Notes: a model not told the origin generated them from the letters alone. Positions 9,105 to 18,951 are shown, counted from the first letter of the stretch. The stretch: DNA of 64,000 bases from Chitinophagales bacterium (GCA_020636505.1 JACJXR010000001.1:558001-622000); one strand, 5' to 3'. Numbers and translations are program-made.

Positions 9105-9629
9105 ATGTTCATGAAATCATTTTTACATATAATTTCATCCTCTATCATATTTCTAAGTTCTTGCTCTATGAACGCACTGAATACAGTCGATAAGGTAGAC
9201 ATCAACAGATACATGGGAAAGTGGTATGAGATAGCATCATTTCCACAAAGTTTTCAAAAAGGCTGTAGCTGTACCACCGCAGAATATGAATTGATGGATA
9301 ATGGTAAAGTAAAAGTGACAAACACATGCTTCCTAGCAGCTGAGAACAAAACAAAAAAAGTAATAGGTAAGGCATGGGTAACCGATGCAGAAACCAATGC
9401 CAAACTTAAAGTTCAATTCTTTTGGCCTTTTAGCGGTAAATACTGGATAATTGACTTGGCAAGCGATTACAGCTATGCCGTTGTAGGGCACCCAAACCGA
9501 AAATACTTATGGATACTCAGCCGCACACCCAATATGAGTGATGCATTATATAAAGCCATTACAACACGAATTGCTGAAAAAGGGTTTGACATAGGAAAAC
9601 TAAAGGTTACCGATCAATCATGTAAATAA
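9105..9629 (+). CDS. Outer-membrane lipocalin, Blc-like lipoprotein
   Basis: This 174-residue lipoprotein has a signal peptide ending in the lipobox LSSCS, so the mature chain starts at a lipidated cysteine. The lipocalin fold is shown by the N-terminal signature GKWYEIASFPQSFQKGC (about 38-55), the middle GKAWVTDAE, the strand KYWIIDLASDYSYAVVGHP, and YLWILSRTP. Bacterial lipocalins of this type sit in the outer membrane and bind fatty acids or lysophospholipids; that role comes from the family, not from this sequence. A second in-frame ATG six bases on (MKSFLHII) may be the real start. The next gene, an AlkC-like protein, follows after 20 bases on the same strand, so the two may share a message. 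Confidence 0.9.
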   Translation: MFMKSFLHIISSSIIFLSSCSMNALNTVDKVDINRYMGKWYEIASFPQSFQKGCSCTTAEYELMDNGKVKVTNTCFLAAENKTKKVIGKAWVTDAETNAKLKVQFFWPFSGKYWIIDLASDYSYAVVGHPNRKYLWILSRTPNMSDALYKAITTRIAEKGFDIGKLKVTDQSCK

Positions 9630-9649
9630 CTAGTGGTGTATATTGCCGT

Positions 9650-10417
9650 ATGGGCGATATGAAAATAAAAGATTGGTTTGGTGTAAATCTTGCTGAACTA
9701 TTATCCAAGAAGATAAGTGCGGGTTATCCCGGTTTTAACGATAAAGCCTATATAGCCGCTGTTCGCAAAGCTTACAGCCCCCTTGAATACAAAGACAGGT
9801 TGGCACTGCACGCTATCGAACTCAATAACCACCTACCAGCAAATTATGAAGATGCCCTATCCATATTATTGGACACTCTGGGCCCCGAAAACCCCGAGGA
9901 GACAGGTATGTTCACCAACTATTGGTGGATAATGCCAATTGCTCATTACGTACAGGAGTATGGGCAAGGCAGTTTTGACCTATCGATGAAGGCCATATAC
10001 GAGATTACCAAACGTAATACCGGAGAGTTTGCCATACGGCCTTATATCAGTCAAGACCCAAAAGCGGCACTTAAATACATGAAGCGTTGGGCAAAAGACA
10101 AAAACTTTCATCCACGCAGATTGGCAAGTGAAGGACTGAGGCCAAAATTGCCTTGGGCGAAAAAGCTAACCGTATTCCTTGACGAGCCGCAACCGGTGTT
10201 CGACATACTGGAACTGCTCAAAGAAGACTCATCGAAGTTTGTACAAAAAAGCGTTGGCAACCACCTGAACGATATGCTGAAGGAACGCCCCAAACCGACA
10301 ATGGCATTATTGAAAGAATGGGCAAAAAGCAAACACCCTTCCACCAAGTGGATAGTGAAACATGCGCTCCGAAACCTCGTAAAACAAGGAGACGAAACCG
10401 CACTGAAACTAATATAA
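9650..10417 (+). CDS. DNA alkylation repair protein, AlkC-like HEAT-repeat glycosylase
   Basis: This 255-residue cytoplasmic protein looks like the AlkC branch of the HEAT-repeat DNA glycosylases, which remove N3-alkylated purines. The best evidence is the segment HPRRLASEGLRPKLPWAKKL (about 147-166), a hallmark of AlkC-like proteins, together with helical pairs throughout and the terminal repeat STKWIVKHALRNLVKQGD. In-frame ATGs occur at 9650 and 9659, and either could be used. It ends six bases before the stop of the convergent M28 peptidase gene. The family call is good; the substrate is not visible in the sequence. Confidence 0.85.
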   Translation: MGDMKIKDWFGVNLAELLSKKISAGYPGFNDKAYIAAVRKAYSPLEYKDRLALHAIELNNHLPANYEDALSILLDTLGPENPEETGMFTNYWWIMPIAHYVQEYGQGSFDLSMKAIYEITKRNTGEFAIRPYISQDPKAALKYMKRWAKDKNFHPRRLASEGLRPKLPWAKKLTVFLDEPQPVFDILELLKEDSSKFVQKSVGNHLNDMLKERPKPTMALLKEWAKSKHPSTKWIVKHALRNLVKQGDETALKLI

Positions 10418-10423
10418 TAGGTT

Positions 10424-12067
10424 CTACTTCTTAGGAGTAAATTCCAACGGCATGGTCAGCTCTTCACCACCACGCATAACGGTAACCGTGGTTTTATCAC
10501 CCTCTTCAAACTCGCTCAACGCTTCCATATATGTTTGGATACCACGTATCTCAAGGTCGCCTAACTTAGTGATGATATCGCCTGCTTTTACACCTGCTTT
10601 GCCGGCAGGACGACCGTCGGTAACCCCATCTACCTTCAAGCCGCCATCGTTGTAAGAGTAGTCGGGCATGATGCCGAGTGTTACCTTGAAGCGTACTTTA
10701 CCGGCTTCTTTTGTTTTGGTCTTTTGGAATTCAGGCTTCGGCATTGCATCCATTTTGGTAACAACACCATATATATACTTCATGATAAGTGCTTCGCCCG
10801 TGTAGTTTATCTTATTGGCATCGTCCGACGGTTTGTGATAGTCTGAATGTGTTCCCGTAAAGAAGAAAAGCACCGGAATGTTTTTATGATAGAAAGATGT
10901 ATGATCCGATGGACCTACACCTGCACTGTCCAATACTATTTTGAAATCGCCTGTATTCGCATCTATCACCTTGCCCCATGCAGGCGAAGTACCAACACCA
11001 CCTACTGTCAGCGCATGAGTGCTATCGTTCAGACGGCCAACCATATCCATGTTTATCATGTAGGCCACTTGGCTACCTTCAAAGCCCAACTGCTCTACCA
11101 CTTTCTTGGAACCGATAAGCCCCAATTCTTCAGCAGAAAAGTGAATGAACAGGTAATTGTAATTTTTCAATTCGCTGTCCTTAACCCAAGAGGCAAGCTG
11201 CATCAATGCAGCCGATCCACTGGCATTGTCATCGGCACCGTTGTGTATCTGTCCTTTGCTGTTGGCTTGCATGCTGTTGCCGTCTTGACCCAAACCGAGA
11301 TGGTCGTAGTGCGCACCCAATATCACCGTATGCTTTGCACCGTTGTTCACAAAACCTATGATATTGTTACCCTTAAGCATCTTGTCTTTCAAGGTGATAT
11401 TTAAAGCAACCAATATAGAGTTTTTGGCTTTATCCACGTACTGCGTGTAGCCCTTGTAACTAAGGTATGCCACAGGTATACTCAATGATTCATACTCCGT
11501 CTTTTTGTTGAACACAGCGGGATATTTGGCATCGAACTTATCGTAAAACAACACTCCTTTTGCACCCTGCTTGATGGCATTCTCACATTTTTCAAAAGCT
11601 GCTTTTTCCCAATTGAAATGCGGGTCTTTGGCTTGCTCCTCATCTTCAAACATGGATATCATCCATATCTTGCCCTGCTCCATCACATCAGGAATCACCT
11701 CACCGTATGCACTACCGTTACCACTGAATGCCACCGGGAACCCGTCTTCTTTAATGGTCAGCTTTTCCGTGCCCACTTTCAGCAATGTTGCATTGTCTAT
11801 TGACCTACCGGAAACGAATTCAAAAGGATATATATACTTGCCTTCGTACTCAGCAATGCCCTGCTTTTTGTAAAACGATACTATGTGCTCCGCAGCCATC
11901 TTCTCTCCTTCGGAACCTGTTCTACGGCCTTTCAACTCATCAGATGCCAAATAGCCGATGTCTTTTTTCAGTTGCTTGACTATCTTTTTGTCGGATACCT
12001 TTTGTGCAATAACAGGTTGAAACAACAGTATTGCCGTAATGGATAGAATCGATCTTCTCAATGTCAT
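10424..12067 (-). CDS. M28 family zinc aminopeptidase with PA and PDZ domains
   Basis: Exported metallopeptidase of 547 residues. The start is the ATG at 12067, giving the signal peptide MTLRRSILSITAILLF ending PVIAQ; the upstream TTG extension would run into a terminator. Zinc ligands of the M28 family are present: GAHYDHLG, NGADDNASG, FSAEELG, NMDMVGRL and the histidine of GPSDHTSFY. A protease-associated insert lies before the catalytic core (about 120-225). A PDZ domain occupies the last 90 residues (GLKVDGVTDGRPAGKAGVKA, then GDIITKLGD). It probably trims peptides in the periplasm. An exact TACCTTTG box lies 18 bases upstream of the ATG, so the gene has its own promoter just after the scpB terminator. 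Confidence 0.92.
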   Translation of the reverse strand: MTLRRSILSITAILLFQPVIAQKVSDKKIVKQLKKDIGYLASDELKGRRTGSEGEKMAAEHIVSFYKKQGIAEYEGKYIYPFEFVSGRSIDNATLLKVGTEKLTIKEDGFPVAFSGNGSAYGEVIPDVMEQGKIWMISMFEDEEQAKDPHFNWEKAAFEKCENAIKQGAKGVLFYDKFDAKYPAVFNKKTEYESLSIPVAYLSYKGYTQYVDKAKNSILVALNITLKDKMLKGNNIIGFVNNGAKHTVILGAHYDHLGLGQDGNSMQANSKGQIHNGADDNASGSAALMQLASWVKDSELKNYNYLFIHFSAEELGLIGSKKVVEQLGFEGSQVAYMINMDMVGRLNDSTHALTVGGVGTSPAWGKVIDANTGDFKIVLDSAGVGPSDHTSFYHKNIPVLFFFTGTHSDYHKPSDDANKINYTGEALIMKYIYGVVTKMDAMPKPEFQKTKTKEAGKVRFKVTLGIMPDYSYNDGGLKVDGVTDGRPAGKAGVKAGDIITKLGDLEIRGIQTYMEALSEFEEGDKTTVTVMRGGEELTMPLEFTPKK

Positions 12068-12085
12068 AATCTTACTTTGGAGCGG

Positions 12086-12093
12086 CAAAGGTA
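12086..12093 (-). promoter_or_regulatory. -7 promoter box of the M28 peptidase gene
   Basis: TACCTTTG on the minus strand matches TAnnTTTG exactly, 18 bases before the chosen ATG, and supports that start. Confidence 0.45.
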
Positions 12094-12105
12094 CTATATA
12101 AAGCA

Positions 12106-12138
12106 AAAAACCTGTTTCATATTACGAAACAGGTTTTT
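12106..12138 (-). terminator. Rho-independent terminator after scpB
   Basis: A perfect 13-base stem (AAAAACCTGTTTC paired with GAAACAGGTTTTT) around a 7-base loop lies 20 bases beyond the scpB stop. The flanking A and T runs make it work in principle on either strand, but only scpB ends here. Confidence 0.85.
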
Positions 12139-12158
12139 CTTAATCGGAAATTTTCTTC

Positions 12159-12806
12159 TTATCCTCCATTCTCCTCTTTCAGAGAGCCGTCTTCGCCAAC
12201 CATTACAACGGCTCCGTCAGGCTCCCCCGGCTCAGCATCGCTGCCGCTGGTAGGTACTACTATTTCAATGTTCGATATGTCTTTCAATTCAGGTAGATCG
12301 TCCGGAGAGTTAATGCCCAAATAATCCATGAAGTTTTTGGCTGTGACATACAACAAAGGCTTGCCCACCGCATCTTCTTTACGACCTGATATGGAGATTA
12401 ATTCTTTGTCCAACAGCTTTTGTATGGAGTAGTCCACACTCACACCACGGATATGCTCTATTTCAGCCTTGGTTATCGGCTGTTTGTAAGCTATGATGGC
12501 CAATGTCTCCATTGCCGCTACAGACAATTTCTTGATATGCTTGTCACCGTTGAGCTGCAATACGGTTTTGTGATACTCCTTTTTGGTAAGGAACTGGTAG
12601 CCGCCACCCACTTCTCTAAGTTGGAAAGGGTAGTAGGACGCATCGTACTTTTCACGAATGGCTTCCACTGCTCCCATGATACGCTCCGGCTCCAAAGGCT
12701 CATCTATTGTCTGAGCCATAATGTCTGCAATTTCCATAGTGGTAAGCGGACGTTCACTGGCAAATATCAGTGCTTCAATATGTGGCATCAAATGTTCTAT
12801 ATCCAT
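12159..12806 (-). CDS. scpB: Chromosome condensin subunit ScpB
   Basis: This 215-residue kleisin-associated protein belongs to the SMC-ScpAB condensin that organises and segregates the chromosome. The winged-helix core is clear: PHIEALIFASERPLTTMEIA (residues 7-26), LREVGGGYQFLT, KLSVAAMETLAIIAYKQPIT, EHIRGVSVDYSIQKLL and GRKEDAVGKPLLYVT. The start is the ATG at 12806, which has an unusually good Shine-Dalgarno (AAGGAG, about 8 bases upstream); the longer reading frame from 12860 would add 18 unconserved residues. An acidic tail follows the conserved core. scpA is not in the window. A strong terminator follows the gene. Confidence 0.94.
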   Translation of the reverse strand: MDIEHLMPHIEALIFASERPLTTMEIADIMAQTIDEPLEPERIMGAVEAIREKYDASYYPFQLREVGGGYQFLTKKEYHKTVLQLNGDKHIKKLSVAAMETLAIIAYKQPITKAEIEHIRGVSVDYSIQKLLDKELISISGRKEDAVGKPLLYVTAKNFMDYLGINSPDDLPELKDISNIEIVVPTSGSDAEPGEPDGAVVMVGEDGSLKEENGG

Positions 12807-13103
12807 AACTCTATTCTCCTTTTTCGGATATACCGAAATTACCAAAGCTCTATGACGCAAACTTCAAAAGAAATGCACAGTTGTGGATAGATTCGCTTTC
12901 AAATGTGCGCAACATGACTACAAAAACAGCTTTCCTTTATTAACACAACACCGGTATCATTTTGCCACTATATATTGGTAGTCAGTTTATTGTACAGCTA
13001 TTTGTCGTAAATACAATCTAAACACAATGTATCATTTGAATAACGGATACACTTGTAACCGCCATGTTATATATTTACATTAGTTATTAACAATCTATAT
13101 GTT

Positions 13104-13901
13104 ATGAATAAGTTACTCCTACTAATTTCGGGAACTATACTGTTCTCAGCTTGCAACCTGACCGACCCTGCCGAACCAACTAATACTAACCCGGTAACAG
13201 TAAACCCAAAAGACTCACTTGCAGAATATGTAATAGAGAATGTTGTGGGTCAACTTTTTCCAAACACCAGCTTAACAATGAAAGTCAAAATATATAAAAG
13301 TCTCGACGACTATATGGAAGGCAAGAATGAAGTATTTAATACAAGTATAAATGATGGTGCCACTAAACAGTTTACTGTTGATGATTTTTCTGCAGTGAGC
13401 ACTATCGATGAATATTACATGGATTGGCTACCAACATCTGCAACACCTTCTATGTATTCTGCAAACATATCCCCGCAAACTGCTAAGATCATCATGCCTA
13501 AATATAATACTAGCAATACCTCCGGACCTAAATATTATAAGGTGGGCACTGATAGTGCCAACTATGAAAGATATGTATTGTATGGTCGTTCTATGTACCA
13601 TAGCCCTGTTTGGTATTTGTCCGATCCCGGTGAAACATACACATTCCACAAAGACAGAAGCATCACCTTTACTAACAAGCAAGGAGTAAAATATAAAGGC
13701 TCATATACATATGCCGAAGGTGTGTCTTCCGGCTTAAAATATGTAAAAGTCACCATTAGTTTCCCATCCGGTTCCGGAGGCAAACCGCTTGTGCTGATGA
13801 ATGGCGATGGATATAATTATCCGTACAGAGCATTAAAATTTTCAGAAATATTGACCGGTGGTTCAGAAGGCAAAGTGTTTAATATCAAAGGTGAGGACTA
13901 G
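13104..13901 (+). CDS. Lipoprotein of unknown function
   Basis: This 265-residue protein has a lipoprotein signal (MNKLLLLISGTILFSAC, lipobox LFSAC) followed by a Pro/Thr/Asn-rich linker (TDPAEPTNTNPVTVNP). The rest looks beta-rich with many Tyr and Ser residues and no motif I recognise. It is flanked by 297 bases on the left that hold no gene and by a repeat-rich 291-base gap on the right, so it appears to be a single-gene unit on the opposite strand to both neighbours. I cannot assign a function. Confidence 0.75.
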   Translation: MNKLLLLISGTILFSACNLTDPAEPTNTNPVTVNPKDSLAEYVIENVVGQLFPNTSLTMKVKIYKSLDDYMEGKNEVFNTSINDGATKQFTVDDFSAVSTIDEYYMDWLPTSATPSMYSANISPQTAKIIMPKYNTSNTSGPKYYKVGTDSANYERYVLYGRSMYHSPVWYLSDPGETYTFHKDRSITFTNKQGVKYKGSYTYAEGVSSGLKYVKVTISFPSGSGGKPLVLMNGDGYNYPYRALKFSEILTGGSEGKVFNIKGED

Positions 13902-13908
13902 TATCATC

Positions 13909-14082
13909 CAATTTGTTGCGTTTTATTCACATTATTATTGATTACCATAGGCATTCATGATTCGAACAAATTTTCAATTTGTTGCGAATTGTTGCGAAAA
14001 CAGGGTTTTTGTTTTGCAACAATTCTTACCTGACTGATAATCAATCTGTTGATATTTGATTTGTTGTAGGCTCGCAACAAAT
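13909..14082. repeat. Cluster of TTGTTGCG direct and inverted repeats
   Basis: The gap between the orphan lipoprotein and the nuoN stop holds several copies of one octamer. TTGTTGCG occurs on the plus strand at 13913-13920, 13979-13986 and 13989-13996, and on the minus strand at 14073-14080, with a near copy (TTGTTGCA) at 14014-14021. CAATTTGTTGCG is repeated exactly at 13909 and 13975. Two inverted repeats result: 13988-14001 with 14011-14023 (one bulge), and ATTTGTTG with CAACAAAT at 14059-14066 and 14075-14082. It could be a protein-binding array, a degenerate palindromic element or a transcript end. Confidence 0.6.
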
Positions 14083-14192
14083 AATATGCAAGCTATGTTT
14101 CAAAGAACATTTATTATAGCAAATATACGTTATATTGATAATAAAATTGACGTGTTTGTATCTTAGAAATACACAAAAGAAGAATAAAATAA

Positions 14193-15569
14193 TTACAGAT
14201 TACCCATAAATAGGTGTGGTACAACACCCAGTAAGATGATAATGACGCAAGTGATGCCCATCAACAGTCTGTCGGTGCTTGTCACTTCGGCTCTCAGTTC
14301 CGCATCGCCTGTTTTGAAGTACATGGCCATGATTACACGGAAGTAGTAATACACGCTTACCGCAGCCATCAGCAATGCGAATATCACCAACCACATCAGG
14401 TTGCCTTGCTCCACTGCAGCGGTCAGTACAAAGTACTTGGCCATAAAGCCGCCGGTAAGCGGAATACCTGCAAGAGAAAGTAAGAAAATGGTTGTGAAGA
14501 AGGCCAAAGCAGGCTGTTTCTTAGCCAAGCCGTTGAAGCCATCGTAAGTATAATCTTTCATCTTCACCAATACGGAGAACATACCGATGGTGGCCACACT
14601 ATATGCAATGGCGTAGATGATCATGCCTTGCCATGCGGTGGCATTTACAGATACCACTGCAAAGAGCATAAAGCCTGCTTGCGCAATGGACGAGTATGCC
14701 AACATACGCTTCACGCTTTGTTGATATACCGCTGTTATGTTTCCTACCAACAGTGTTGCAGCGGTGATGATGGCAACCACCAACATCCAATGTTCGCCAA
14801 GCGTACCGAATGATATATGGAACAGCCTTAAGAAACCGACAAATGCACCGGCCTTAACCACCGTAGCCATGAACGCCGTGAACGGTGCAGGCGAACCATC
14901 GTACACATCGGGTGTCCAAAGGTGCATAGGTGCCGCCGAGATTTTAAAGGCGAACGCCACCAATATGAAGAGTATACCCGCCAACGCCAATGGATTGAGC
15001 GAAGCTGTTTGTAAGAAGGTGAAGTTGGTGATGTAGAAAGTACCTGTGGCACCGTACAACAGGGTAATACCCATCAAAAGGATACCCGTTGTGAATGCGC
15101 CCATCAAGAAGTACTTGAGCGATGCTTCATTGCTCTTCATGTTCTGCTTGTCGCTACCGGCAAGAATGTATTGAGGTATAGACATAATCTCGATACCGAT
15201 GAACAACATCAACAAGTTGTTGTACGTGGATATGAGGTATATACCGCAGAGTATGAAGAATATGAGTGCAAAGTATTCCGCCACGTGGTTGCCTACTTGC
15301 CTGATGTGCTTGCCCAACAGCAATACATATAGGAAGGTACAGCCCGTCATCATCATGTTGAACCAAAGCGCATAGCTGTCTACACGCAGCAGATTGTTGA
15401 ATAGGCTCTGCGGTGCGTTCTCGGCAAACGAGATGTCGTAGATGTTAACACCAAACAGTACCAACAACAAAAGAGTGGCAATGGTCACGACAGACTTTTT
15501 CTCTTTCACGAAAAGCCCCGCGAACATCATTACTATACCCAATATCGTAGCAGCAATAATTGCCTTCAT
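14193..15569 (-). CDS. nuoN: NADH-quinone oxidoreductase subunit N
   Basis: Antiporter-like membrane subunit of complex I, 458 residues and about 13-14 helices, part of the proton-pumping arm. Recognisable segments include NNLLMLFIGIEIMSIPQYIL, ASLKYFLMGAFTTGILLMG (lysine in the half-channel), FKISAAPMHLWTPDVYDGSP (the Lys-Ser and His-Trp-x-Pro-Asp-x-Tyr signature) and KRMLAYSSIAQAGFML. It is the last gene of the nuo operon, 17 bases after nuoM. No clear terminator follows, although the repeat cluster at 13.9-14.1 kb lies just beyond. Confidence 0.96.
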   Translation of the reverse strand: MKAIIAATILGIVMMFAGLFVKEKKSVVTIATLLLLVLFGVNIYDISFAENAPQSLFNNLLRVDSYALWFNMMMTGCTFLYVLLLGKHIRQVGNHVAEYFALIFFILCGIYLISTYNNLLMLFIGIEIMSIPQYILAGSDKQNMKSNEASLKYFLMGAFTTGILLMGITLLYGATGTFYITNFTFLQTASLNPLALAGILFILVAFAFKISAAPMHLWTPDVYDGSPAPFTAFMATVVKAGAFVGFLRLFHISFGTLGEHWMLVVAIITAATLLVGNITAVYQQSVKRMLAYSSIAQAGFMLFAVVSVNATAWQGMIIYAIAYSVATIGMFSVLVKMKDYTYDGFNGLAKKQPALAFFTTIFLLSLAGIPLTGGFMAKYFVLTAAVEQGNLMWLVIFALLMAAVSVYYYFRVIMAMYFKTGDAELRAEVTSTDRLLMGITCVIIILLGVVPHLFMGNL

Positions 15570-15586
15570 ACTCTATTCAAATAATT

Positions 15587-17026
15587 TTACGGCATCATAC
15601 TCACCATGCCGGAGGTCATCTCCAACAATGGTTTCGGATAAACGCCTAAAAATATGATGATGGCTATGATAACAGCCAACCCTATGTATTCGTTTCTTGT
15701 CAGGTCGCCACCCTGCTTTGTGGCAATCGCATCGCCGTAAGCGGTACGTTGTACCATGTTCAGCGTATACACCGCACCCAATATGATGCCCAAGCCCGCC
15801 AATATCATATACGTGGTTCCGCAAGCCACCTCGCTTGAGAACAATCCGTTGAACAACATGAACTCACCGATGAATCCGTTGGTCAATGGCAATGCGATGT
15901 TAGCTAATGCAATTACCACCATAGCAATAGCCATACGCGGCGCCGTACTTGCCATGCCACCCAACTCTCTCATATCTCTGGTACCCCAGCGCTGCTCCAC
16001 CATGCTTACTATCAACCACATACCGGTAATGTTGATACCGTGGTTGAACATTTGCACCATAACACCGTGCATACCTACTTCTGTGTTTGCAAAAGCTACT
16101 GCACTCATCAGTCCCATGTGTGCAATGGATGAATAAGCTATCAAGCGTTTCAAGTCTGTTTGAACGATCGCCAACAGAGATGCATATATGATACCTATTA
16201 CTGATAGTATGATCACAGTTTCAGACCAGAATTCCGCACCTGCGGGAACCACAGGCAACAACCAACGCAATACCGCGAACAAACCCATCTTCACCATCAA
16301 AGCACTAAGGACGATAGTAACAGGAGTAGGTGACGTTTCGTAAGCATCGGGCTGCCAAGTATGGAATGGGAATATCGGCATCTTGATAGCGAATGCTATG
16401 AAGATGAGCCAGAACACCCATTGTTGTTCAGCGGCCGGTAACGATGAGCCTGCACGTACAATATCGTTCCATGCAAACGAGCTGCCACCCGGTGTACTTG
16501 TAGCCAAGTATATAATCGCCGCCAACAGCATCAAGCTACCGACGAACGTGTAAATGAAGAATTTGAACGTGACCTTGATACGGTTCTCGCCACCCCATTG
16601 TGAGCAAAGGAAATATACGGGTATCAACGCAAGCTCCCAGAAGAAGTAGAACAGTAATGCATCGGAAGCCAAGAACACTCCCGTAATACCTGCTTGAGAC
16701 AACAGCATCAATCCGTAGAAAGAGCCTTCATTCTCAACCTTCTTATTCAGGTTGCTGATGTAAACCACCAACATTACAATGCTGACAAGCAAACTCAACA
16801 TTGTACTCATGCCGTCAGCAACAAAACTAACCTTGGTGCCCAGTGTAGGAATCCAGTCTATGCTCCAACTAAGTGGAGTAGTATAAGCCTCAACACCTAT
16901 AAGTGCTCCTACAACCAGCGTTACTATTGTACTAACAATAGCAGTGCCCTTTGCAGTATTGTTTTTTGCAAGGAGACTAAATATGCCCGCCAATAAAGGA
17001 ACTACTATGAGTAATGTAACTATCAT
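15587..17026 (-). CDS. nuoM: NADH-quinone oxidoreductase subunit M
   Basis: Second antiporter-like membrane subunit of complex I, 479 residues. Markers are FYFFWELALIPVYFL with the conserved helix-5 glutamate, FAIKMPIFPFHTWQPDAYE, VILSALMVKMGLFAVLRWL and KRLIAYSSIAHMGLM. Length and motifs are normal. It lies between nuoL and nuoN, with 28 bases separating it from nuoL. Confidence 0.97.
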   Translation of the reverse strand: MIVTLLIVVPLLAGIFSLLAKNNTAKGTAIVSTIVTLVVGALIGVEAYTTPLSWSIDWIPTLGTKVSFVADGMSTMLSLLVSIVMLVVYISNLNKKVENEGSFYGLMLLSQAGITGVFLASDALLFYFFWELALIPVYFLCSQWGGENRIKVTFKFFIYTFVGSLMLLAAIIYLATSTPGGSSFAWNDIVRAGSSLPAAEQQWVFWLIFIAFAIKMPIFPFHTWQPDAYETSPTPVTIVLSALMVKMGLFAVLRWLLPVVPAGAEFWSETVIILSVIGIIYASLLAIVQTDLKRLIAYSSIAHMGLMSAVAFANTEVGMHGVMVQMFNHGINITGMWLIVSMVEQRWGTRDMRELGGMASTAPRMAIAMVVIALANIALPLTNGFIGEFMLFNGLFSSEVACGTTYMILAGLGIILGAVYTLNMVQRTAYGDAIATKQGGDLTRNEYIGLAVIIAIIIFLGVYPKPLLEMTSGMVSMMP

Positions 17027-17054
17027 GATACTTATACAGTATGCTATTTAATTT

Positions 17055-18938
17055 TTAATGTATCCAGAAAAAGCCAATGGCAAACAATGCCGTTATTCCC
17101 AATACCATTATAAATATGTAAAAACCCACCTGTCCGCTCTGCATCAACCTGATACGGTTGCTAGCCCAATGCACGGTTTTTCCTACTCCGTTTACCAAAC
17201 CATCTATACCCAGTTTCTCTACTATCTTATCCAACAATGAAGACAAAGCTCCCAACGGACGAACGATGATGGCATCGTACAGCTCATCCACATACCACTT
17301 GTTCTCCAATATTTTCGCGATGCCTGTATTTGCGGCAAAGTTGGCTTTCTTCGTTACTCTGTATGCCACCACAATCATTACTATCACCAATACTGTGGAC
17401 AGCCCCATCAACATCCACTCCGTGTTATGCTCCAAATGATGCACTCCATGGTTGCTCACAACAGGTGCCAAATATTCGTTCAATGGATGGAAGTCGCCAA
17501 ATACGGCAGGCATACCCACATAACCACCAATGATGGATAGTATTGCCAATACCGCAAGCGGTATAGTGATAGCCGCAGGGCTTTCGTGCAAATGAGATTT
17601 TTGGTCTTCAGTTCCGCGGAACGAACCCGTAAATGTCAGGAAGTACAAACGGAACATATAGAACGCCGTCATCATTGCGGCACCCAATGCGAGGTAATAC
17701 ATCACAGAGTTGTGTCCGTATGTGGCTGCCAATATTTCGTCTTTGGAGAAGAAGCCTGAGAAGCCCGGTATACCGGCAATGGCCAAACAGCCTATCAGGA
17801 ATGTGGTGCTTGTAATCGGCATCTTCTTGCTCAGTCCACCCATATTGCGGATGTCCTGCTCACCATGCATGGCATGTATCACACTACCCGAACCCAAGAA
17901 CAACAACGCCTTGAAGAAAGCGTGTGTCATCACGTGGAATACGGCTGTGGTATATGCACCTACTCCCAAAGCCAAGAACATGAAGCCCAATTGGCTGACC
18001 GTAGAGTAGGCCAGTACTTTCTTAATATCGTATTGCTTGATGGCGATGGTAGCAGCAATGATGGCTGTAGCCAAACCGATAACCGCAACAAGATGCTGGG
18101 CGTTTTCGGCGATGTTATATAATACACTGCTGCGCGCTATCATATAGATACCTGCAGTCACCATCGTAGCGGCGTGTATCAATGCAGATACAGGAGTAGG
18201 ACCTGCCATCGCATCGGGCAACCAAGTGTACAAAGGTATCTGTGCACTCTTACCCATGGCACCTATGAAGAAGCATATTGCTATCCAATTGTAAGTACTG
18301 CTTGTTACAACAGCTTGTCCGCCTTCTACCTGACCAAAGAACTCCTGATATGAAAGTGTGCCGAAGTTCAGCAACACCAAAAGCATACCCACCAAGAAAC
18401 CAAGGTCACCGATACGGTTCATTACGAATGCCTTTTTAGCAGCATTGGTAAAGTCTTTTCTCTTGAACCAGAAACCGATGAGCAAGTAAGAACAAAGCCC
18501 TACACCTTCCCAACCGATGAACATGATGAGATAGCTGGCACCCAACACCAACAAAAGCATTGAGAACACGAAGAGGTTCAGGTAAGCGAAATACTTCACC
18601 ATACCTTCATCGTCGTGCATATAAGATGTGGAGTAGACATGAATCAAAAAGCCTACACCGGTTATTATCAATAAGAATAAAGAAGAAAGTGCATCTACCT
18701 GAAAGGCAAAAGGAATATTCAGGTTGCCCGATTGAATGAAGTCGAACAGGTGTACCACGGTAGCGGTTCCCGAAGACTTAACTTCAAAGAAAATACCCAA
18801 CGATACGGCGAACGATGCCAACACGGCAGCACTGCCGATGAACCCGCCCGCAGACTTAGGTAATTTCTTCCAGCCGATACCATTGATAAGAAACCCTAAC
18901 AATGGAAAAAACGGTACAAGCCAGACCAGGTCGATCAT
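17055..18938 (-). CDS. nuoL: NADH-quinone oxidoreductase subunit L
   Basis: Largest antiporter-like subunit of complex I, 627 residues, including the long C-terminal lateral helix that spans the membrane arm. It carries FIGWEGVGLCSYLLIGFW, GKSAQIPLYTWLPDAMAGPT, SALIHAATMVTAGIYM and KKVLAYSTVSQLGFM, all standard. It starts 13 bases after the nuoK stop. Nothing in the sequence suggests that it is an Mrp or hydrogenase-type homologue, since every other complex I subunit is encoded beside it. Confidence 0.97.
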   Translation of the reverse strand: MIDLVWLVPFFPLLGFLINGIGWKKLPKSAGGFIGSAAVLASFAVSLGIFFEVKSSGTATVVHLFDFIQSGNLNIPFAFQVDALSSLFLLIITGVGFLIHVYSTSYMHDDEGMVKYFAYLNLFVFSMLLLVLGASYLIMFIGWEGVGLCSYLLIGFWFKRKDFTNAAKKAFVMNRIGDLGFLVGMLLVLLNFGTLSYQEFFGQVEGGQAVVTSSTYNWIAICFFIGAMGKSAQIPLYTWLPDAMAGPTPVSALIHAATMVTAGIYMIARSSVLYNIAENAQHLVAVIGLATAIIAATIAIKQYDIKKVLAYSTVSQLGFMFLALGVGAYTTAVFHVMTHAFFKALLFLGSGSVIHAMHGEQDIRNMGGLSKKMPITSTTFLIGCLAIAGIPGFSGFFSKDEILAATYGHNSVMYYLALGAAMMTAFYMFRLYFLTFTGSFRGTEDQKSHLHESPAAITIPLAVLAILSIIGGYVGMPAVFGDFHPLNEYLAPVVSNHGVHHLEHNTEWMLMGLSTVLVIVMIVVAYRVTKKANFAANTGIAKILENKWYVDELYDAIIVRPLGALSSLLDKIVEKLGIDGLVNGVGKTVHWASNRIRLMQSGQVGFYIFIMVLGITALFAIGFFWIH

Positions 18939-18951
18939 GAATAAATATTCT

